DNA from: an uncultured Fidelibacterota bacterium
GTDB taxonomy: Bacteria; Marinisomatota; Marinisomatia; SCGC-AAA003-L08; GCA-002707645
Length of the DNA stretch: 28,016 bases
Direction: 5' to 3'
NCBI GenBank assembly: GCA_913020255.1
Contig: CAJWAW010000008.1
Location: 1 to 28,016, forward strand
The notes below the pieces were generated by a model. The model was not told where the DNA came from and searched no databases. It saw only the letters and a program-made list of their open reading frames with translations. Position 1 is the stretch's first letter; each line of letters starts with the position of its first letter. Positions 24,211 to 28,016 of this stretch are shown in pieces. The position numbers were made by a program, and so were the translations under genes.

Positions 24211-25452
24211 ATGAATTTTTATATCACATCATTATTTATTGCTATTCCCTCATTTATGATTCTTGTATTAATAGAAGAAATCTATGCACGTTATAAAGGG
24301 GTAGTTGTTAATAATCATGCTGATATGATATCTAGTTTAAGTTCTGGTATGACTAATATCACTAAAGATGTTTTGAAAATTGGTATTGTAATTATTAGTT
24401 ACTCTTGGCTTGTTGATACTATTTCTATAGTTGAGCTTGAAAAAACGTGGGTTATTGTTTTATGTGCTCTTGTAGTTCAGGATTTTACGGGCTACTGGAC
24501 ACATCGATTAAATCATAGAGTTAACATTTTATGGAATCGGCATATAATTCATCATAGTAGTGAGGAATTTAATTTATCTTGTGCTCTAAGACAGACAATT
24601 TCAAAAACTTTTCAATATGCAGCTATTTTTATGATACCTGCAGCCTTGTTAGGTGTGCCAGCCTCAATTTTTGTTATTTTAGGCCCTATTCATTTATTTA
24701 TGCAATTTTGGTATCATACTAGACTTATAAATAAAATGGGTTTTTTAGAATATTTTCTTGTGACACCATCTCATCATCGTGTCCATCATGCAATAAACCC
24801 AGAGTATATTGATAAAAATTATGGTCAAATATTTATTATATGGGATAAGCTATTTAATACATTTCAAGAGGAATTATCAACTGTTAAGCCAGTATATGGC
24901 ACTTTAAGACCTTCCAAAACATGGAACCCTATTCTTATAAATTTTAAACATCTTTTTCAGCTTATTAAGGATGCATGGAATGCAGAAAAATTTGTAGATA
25001 AAATTAAAATTTGGTTCATGCCAACAGGCTGGAGACCTCAAGATGTAGAATTAAAATATCCTTTAAATAAAATTGATGATCCATTTAAGCAAGTAAAGTA
25101 TGCACCTGCTAATTCAGTTGGGAAAATTGTATGGAGTTGGATTCAGCATGGCTTTGCACTTTTAATTATGTTCCATTTGTTAGTGGGTCTTGAAGGAAGA
25201 GAGATGTATGTTAATTACCTTTACACGGCTTATTTATTAATTCATATTTTTTCATTTACTACTTTATTAGATAATCAATCTTATGTGGTATTTTTAGAAT
25301 TATTTAAATTTACTTTACTTATAGCTTATTTTGTTTATTTTGGATTTTCATGGTTTGGATTAGGCTTATTACTAAGTAGCATAATTATTATATATGGATT
25401 TATTTCCTTATGTTTTACTTATTATTTTAATAAAAGAATAATCACATTATAA
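24211..25452 (+). CDS. Sterol desaturase / fatty acid hydroxylase family membrane protein
   Basis: A 413-residue multi-pass protein with the histidine boxes of membrane di-iron oxygenases. They are H98-x3-H102 ('THRLNH'), H111-x2-H114-H115 ('HIIHHSSEEFN') and H188-H189-x2-H192-H193 ('HHRVHHAIN'). These residues bind two irons and activate O2 for hydroxylation or desaturation of lipids. The arrangement also resembles alkylglycerol monooxygenase (TMEM195) relatives. A C-terminal extension of about 110 residues with three or four extra hydrophobic helices follows the catalytic domain. It starts 54 bases after the regulator and ends 2 bases before the M20 peptidase gene. Confidence 0.88.
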   Translation: MNFYITSLFIAIPSFMILVLIEEIYARYKGVVVNNHADMISSLSSGMTNITKDVLKIGIVIISYSWLVDTISIVELEKTWVIVLCALVVQDFTGYWTHRLNHRVNILWNRHIIHHSSEEFNLSCALRQTISKTFQYAAIFMIPAALLGVPASIFVILGPIHLFMQFWYHTRLINKMGFLEYFLVTPSHHRVHHAINPEYIDKNYGQIFIIWDKLFNTFQEELSTVKPVYGTLRPSKTWNPILINFKHLFQLIKDAWNAEKFVDKIKIWFMPTGWRPQDVELKYPLNKIDDPFKQVKYAPANSVGKIVWSWIQHGFALLIMFHLLVGLEGREMYVNYLYTAYLLIHIFSFTTLLDNQSYVVFLELFKFTLLIAYFVYFGFSWFGLGLLLSSIIIIYGFISLCFTYYFNKRIITL

Positions 25453-25454
25453 TT

Positions 25455-26849
25455 ATGAATATAAAAAAGATCACAATATTTTCAATTCTTTTTGGAACTT
25501 TATTATTTAGTAATCCAAATTGGGACAAGGTACAAATTGAGACAATTAGATTGTTTCAAGAATATATTCAGATAGATACAAGTAACCCACCTGGAGATGT
25601 TACAAAAGCAGTACAATGGTTTGCTGAAATATTTGATCAAGAAAATATCTCTTATGAAACTTTTGTTGTTAATGAAGACCCAAGGAGAATGCATATTTTA
25701 GCTGAGTTAAAAGGTTCAAACCCTAACTTAAAACCCTTATTATTATTAAATCATATTGATGTTGTTCCTGCTGATGCCTCACTATGGAAAGCAGATCCAT
25801 TTGAAGCTGAAATAATTGATGGTGTAATATATGGAAGAGGCGCGTTAGATATGAAATGTTTAGGGATTATGCAATTGATGAGTCTTATCCTACTTAAAAG
25901 AGAAGGATATATGCCTGAAAGAACTATAAAATTTTTAGGTGTTGCTGATGAAGAAATTTTAGGTAAGTATGGAGTTCAATGGATGATAGAAAATCATTGG
26001 GATAAGCTAGATCCTGAATGGGTTTGGGATGAAGGGGGTATAGGTTCTACAGATTCATTTCCAAATTTGAGTGCTTTTGCTATTGCAGTTGCTCAAAGAA
26101 AATCATTTTGGGTTGATATTGAGGTTATAGGTAAATCTGGTCATGGTTCTAGGCCCTTTAAAGATTATTCAAATGAAATCTTAGCAAAGGCGTTAAATAA
26201 TATAGTTTCATGGGAAACATCAATTGATATTAATCCTGTTATTTCAGAAATGTTTTATAGAATAGGTGATCATATGGGTGGATTTGAAGGTTTTGTTATG
26301 AAAAATATTGATAATAGTTTAATAAAATATTTTTTTGGAAATACAGTAGCATCCTCAAGTACTTCTACTAATGCGATGCTTAGAAATACTGTAGCGTTAA
26401 CAATGATTGAGTCGGGGTATAAGACTAACATTATTCCAGAAAAAGCAAAAGCTTCATTAGATATACGTTTATTACCACATATTAGTCCTGATAAATTTTT
26501 AAATGATTTGAAATTAGTTATAGATGATGATAGAGTTAAGTTTATACCAAAAAGAATTCCTACTAATAATTTTGTATCTAATTGGGATACTGATTTTTTC
26601 AGCATTTTATCTGAAGAATTAAATAATGAAAAACCAAATGCACTTGTAATGCCATTTATGACAATTGGTGGAACCGATTCTCAATTTTTTCAGGAAAAAG
26701 GTGTTGATTGTTATGGGATTATACCTGTTATGGTTAGCGAAGAAGATATACAAACTATGCATGGCATTGATGAACGTCTATCAATAAAAAATTTAATCAT
26801 GGGCACAAAGATCGTTTACAAAACTGTTAAAAAATCATGCAAAAAATAA
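25455..26849 (+). CDS. Exported M20 family metallopeptidase
   Basis: A 464-residue exported protein with a signal peptide (about 1-19). M20 motifs are 'LLLNHIDVVPAD' (H100, D102), 'IYGRGALDMKCLG' with the bridging Asp D132, 'GVADEEILG' with the general base at E166 or E167, and 'WDEGG' (E193). Late motifs are 'IGGTDSQFFQ' and 'TMHGIDER'. A small dimerisation domain is inserted in the middle (about 215-330). The family includes carboxypeptidase S, ArgE, DapE and related di-zinc aminoacylases and peptidases. 'DTSNPPGD' and the length suggest the carboxypeptidase S or acetylornithine-deacetylase-like group. Export suggests peptide scavenging outside the cytoplasm. It carries no dockerin. Confidence 0.92.
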   Translation: MNIKKITIFSILFGTLLFSNPNWDKVQIETIRLFQEYIQIDTSNPPGDVTKAVQWFAEIFDQENISYETFVVNEDPRRMHILAELKGSNPNLKPLLLLNHIDVVPADASLWKADPFEAEIIDGVIYGRGALDMKCLGIMQLMSLILLKREGYMPERTIKFLGVADEEILGKYGVQWMIENHWDKLDPEWVWDEGGIGSTDSFPNLSAFAIAVAQRKSFWVDIEVIGKSGHGSRPFKDYSNEILAKALNNIVSWETSIDINPVISEMFYRIGDHMGGFEGFVMKNIDNSLIKYFFGNTVASSSTSTNAMLRNTVALTMIESGYKTNIIPEKAKASLDIRLLPHISPDKFLNDLKLVIDDDRVKFIPKRIPTNNFVSNWDTDFFSILSEELNNEKPNALVMPFMTIGGTDSQFFQEKGVDCYGIIPVMVSEEDIQTMHGIDERLSIKNLIMGTKIVYKTVKKSCKK

Positions 26850-26902
26850 ATTTTTAATACTACTATAATTATATTTTATTGTAAATTATTATTACTATTA
26901 TT

Positions 26903-27592
26903 ATGAAAATAAAATTATTTATTAGCTTATTTTTATTGAATTTTATCTTTATGATGGATTATTCATTAGAAGATAAAAATCCAACCTCAAATACATATCA
27001 AGAGTTTGTTGGACCAAGTTATTTTGAAGGAATGGTTACCATTAATTATATGGGGTGGGAAACCTGAGGTGGCTGAAAACTTATGTTTGCACAGTTGTGT
27101 GAATTAAGTAATTCTAGTAGTTGGAATACTGAAAAAGCTCAGTTAATAGCGGTTGGTATTGGTACGGGTGGTACATCTGGACTTAATGCTATGGTTAATC
27201 AATCAGGTGTTAATTCTCCATGGGTTCAAGATTTCACTTATGATATTTGGAATCAATTACTTGAGGGTTATTCACTAGATAGAAAGAAAGTTGTATTACT
27301 TGATGCTAATAAGGAAAGACGCTATGTTTTTCAATATTCAGGTGCTGGATTAAGTGATGCTGAAGTAAACACTTTATTAACTGCAATTGATGAATTGGTA
27401 GCTGAAATAGATGATTCTATAATATTAGGTGATGTAAATAACGATGGTATTATTAATGTTTTAGATATTATAGCTATTGTTAATCTTGTACTTGCGAATG
27501 AGTATGATGAAATAGCTGATGTAAATGAAGATGGCGTTTTAAATGTTTTAGATATAATTTCTATAGTAAATATCATAATAAATAACTCTTAG
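26903..27592 (+). CDS. Predicted exported thioredoxin-fold selenoprotein (UGGU) with dockerin
   Basis: Decoding TGA at 27065-27067 and 27074-27076 as selenocysteine gives one 229-residue protein with 'GWET-U55-GG-U58-KLM'. The signal peptide is about 1-17. 'DYSLEDKNPTSNTY' and 'VGPSYFEGMVTINYM' before the motif, a helix after it ('FAQLCELSNSSSW'), strand 'AQLIAVGIG' and hairpin 'KKVVLLDANKERRYVF' fit a thioredoxin fold. Residues 176-229 are two dockerin-like repeats ('GDVNNDGIINVLDII', 'ADVNEDGVLNVLDII'). It is a clear paralog of the product of 7259-7924, with both Sec residues at the same positions. A gene caller ignoring Sec would start at 27083 and lose signal peptide and active site. It may be an extracellular reductase, peroxidase or disulfide/diselenide exchanger. 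Confidence 0.87.
27079..27109 (+). promoter_or_regulatory. Putative bacterial SECIS hairpin in the UGGU selenoprotein gene
   Basis: The upper stem TTTGCAC (27086-27092) pairs with GTGTGAA (27097-27103), with two G-T wobbles, around the loop AGTT (27093-27096). The lower stem ACTTA (27079-27083) pairs with TAAGT (27105-27109). The 12-pair hairpin starts 3 bases after the second TGA, and the loop begins 17 bases after it. This agrees in distance and shape with bacterial SECIS elements bound by SelB. One hairpin may serve both TGA codons, the first being 9 bases further upstream. The pairing was found by eye. Confidence 0.65.
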
Positions 27593-27679
27593 CAAAATTA
27601 GTGTTTTAATCAAACCAAAAAGTCTTTATATATTTAACCCCCTTTTTAAAAAAGAAAAATAAATTGGTGAAATTATAGA

Positions 27680-28016
27680 ATGTGTGGAATATTTTCATAT
27701 AAAGGTAATAGATATTCAAAGCAAGATTTGCAAGAATCCATTGATTTAATTAAATACAGAGGTCCAGATAATACTCAGTATGTAAATATCACTGATGATA
27801 TTATGTTTGCATTCCATAGGCTTGCCATTGTTGGTCTAAATGAATCTGGAAATCAGCCGATGTATATTGAAAATGATGACTCTCTTTCTCTTATTTGCAA
27901 TGGAGAAATTTATAATTATAAAGCATTAGCAGAAAAATATAATTTCAATCTAACAACTGGTTCAGATTGTGAGATTATTTTACATATGTTTAAAAAATTT
28001 GGAATTGAAAAAACTG
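27680..28016 (+). CDS. asnB: Asparagine synthase (glutamine-hydrolysing), N-terminal part, cut by window end
   Basis: The first 112 residues of a class II glutamine amidotransferase. The start MCGIF exposes Cys2, the nucleophile that releases ammonia from glutamine. 'YRGPDNTQ', 'FAFHRLAIVGLNESGNQPM', 'LICNGEIYNY' and 'TGSDCEIILHMF' are the standard glutaminase-domain motifs of AsnB. The C-terminal ATP-dependent synthetase domain, which would make asparagine from aspartate, lies beyond the window. Homologs also occur in surface-sugar gene clusters, so a role outside asparagine supply is possible. It is preceded by 87 bases without a gene, AT-rich apart from a run of five C, with no clear promoter. 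Confidence 0.92.
   Translation, partial: MCGIFSYKGNRYSKQDLQESIDLIKYRGPDNTQYVNITDDIMFAFHRLAIVGLNESGNQPMYIENDDSLSLICNGEIYNYKALAEKYNFNLTTGSDCEIILHMFKKFGIEKT

Noticed and set aside
26270..26605. A 111-residue open frame on the minus strand.
   Set aside because: It lies inside the well-supported M20 peptidase gene and has no family motif; an antisense shadow.
27625..27665. CCCCC followed by T and A runs upstream of asnB as terminator or promoter.
   Set aside because: The only pairing is the low-complexity CTTTTT/AAAAAG, with no spaced -35 and -10 pair that stands out from AT-rich background.
1..28016. General reassignment of TGA to an amino acid (codes such as 4 or 25).
   Set aside because: The genes ending at 2710 and 17393 use TGA as normal stops, and no other long gene contains in-frame TGA.
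1..28016. CRISPR arrays, tRNA or rRNA genes, insertion sequences, phage genes.
   Set aside because: No direct repeats of array type, no cloverleaf-like or rRNA-like sequence, and no transposase or integrase motif were seen on either strand.

Overview
The window is strongly AT-rich, all genes are on the + strand, and spacing is tight, often with touching or overlapping stops and starts. It looks like a chromosomal piece of a marine Gram-negative bacterium. My best guess is Candidatus Marinimicrobia (SAR406 / Neomarinimicrobiota). The reasons are the many secreted proteins ending in a dockerin-like tandem repeat, the 'GCTDxxACNFD...DDGSC' repeats, outer-membrane and LolA-like genes, and low GC. 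This assignment is inference; there is no rRNA or other phylogenetic marker in the window.

Layout: a 5'-truncated Baeyer-Villiger-type flavin monooxygenase (1-1187); a secreted beta-lactamase-fold serine hydrolase carrying a somatomedin-B-like insert (1208-2710); a SulP anion transporter, a MAPEG protein and a small unknown protein (2776-5145); a beta-helix protein (5152-7203); two selenoprotein genes read through in-frame TGA codons (7259-7924 and 7938-9050); a DUF457-type membrane protein (9064-9534); a somatomedin-B-like secreted protein (9606-10520); a polyester-hydrolase-like alpha/beta hydrolase (10545-11693); a lipocalin and a methyltransferase (11703-13172); an operon of beta-barrel protein, LolD-like ATPase, two FtsX-type permeases and a LolA-like protein (13190-18124); a nitroreductase (18135-18905); a secreted peptidylarginine-deiminase-like enzyme (18914-20482); two tandem cysteine-rich paralogs overlapping a TPR-LuxR regulator (20586-24156); a fatty acid hydroxylase/sterol desaturase family protein (24211-25452); an M20 peptidase (25455-26849); a third selenoprotein gene (26903-27592); and the start of an asparagine synthetase (27680-end).

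The most interesting content is a set of three predicted exported thioredoxin-fold selenoproteins. Two are paralogs in which both positions of a CxxC-like motif are TGA (UxxU), at identical residue numbers 55 and 58. The third has W-U-P-A-C in place of WCxxC. Each appears as two broken ORFs unless TGA is read as selenocysteine. Hairpins lie just after the TGA codons, clearest at 27079-27109 and within a GC-rich island at 7418-7457. All three end in dockerin-like repeats.

Ten proteins in 28 kb carry this C-terminal dockerin-like module, with very different catalytic or binding parts in front and no cohesin in the window. The module may act as a common surface-sorting or anchoring tag. Several of these proteins are rich in cysteine (somatomedin-B-like domains and a recurring 'CSDM...C...CxW...C' module), so exported Sec-based redoxins may serve the disulfide chemistry of this surface proteome. 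That link is a hypothesis. No stretch over 300 bases lacks a gene once the selenoprotein genes are read through.
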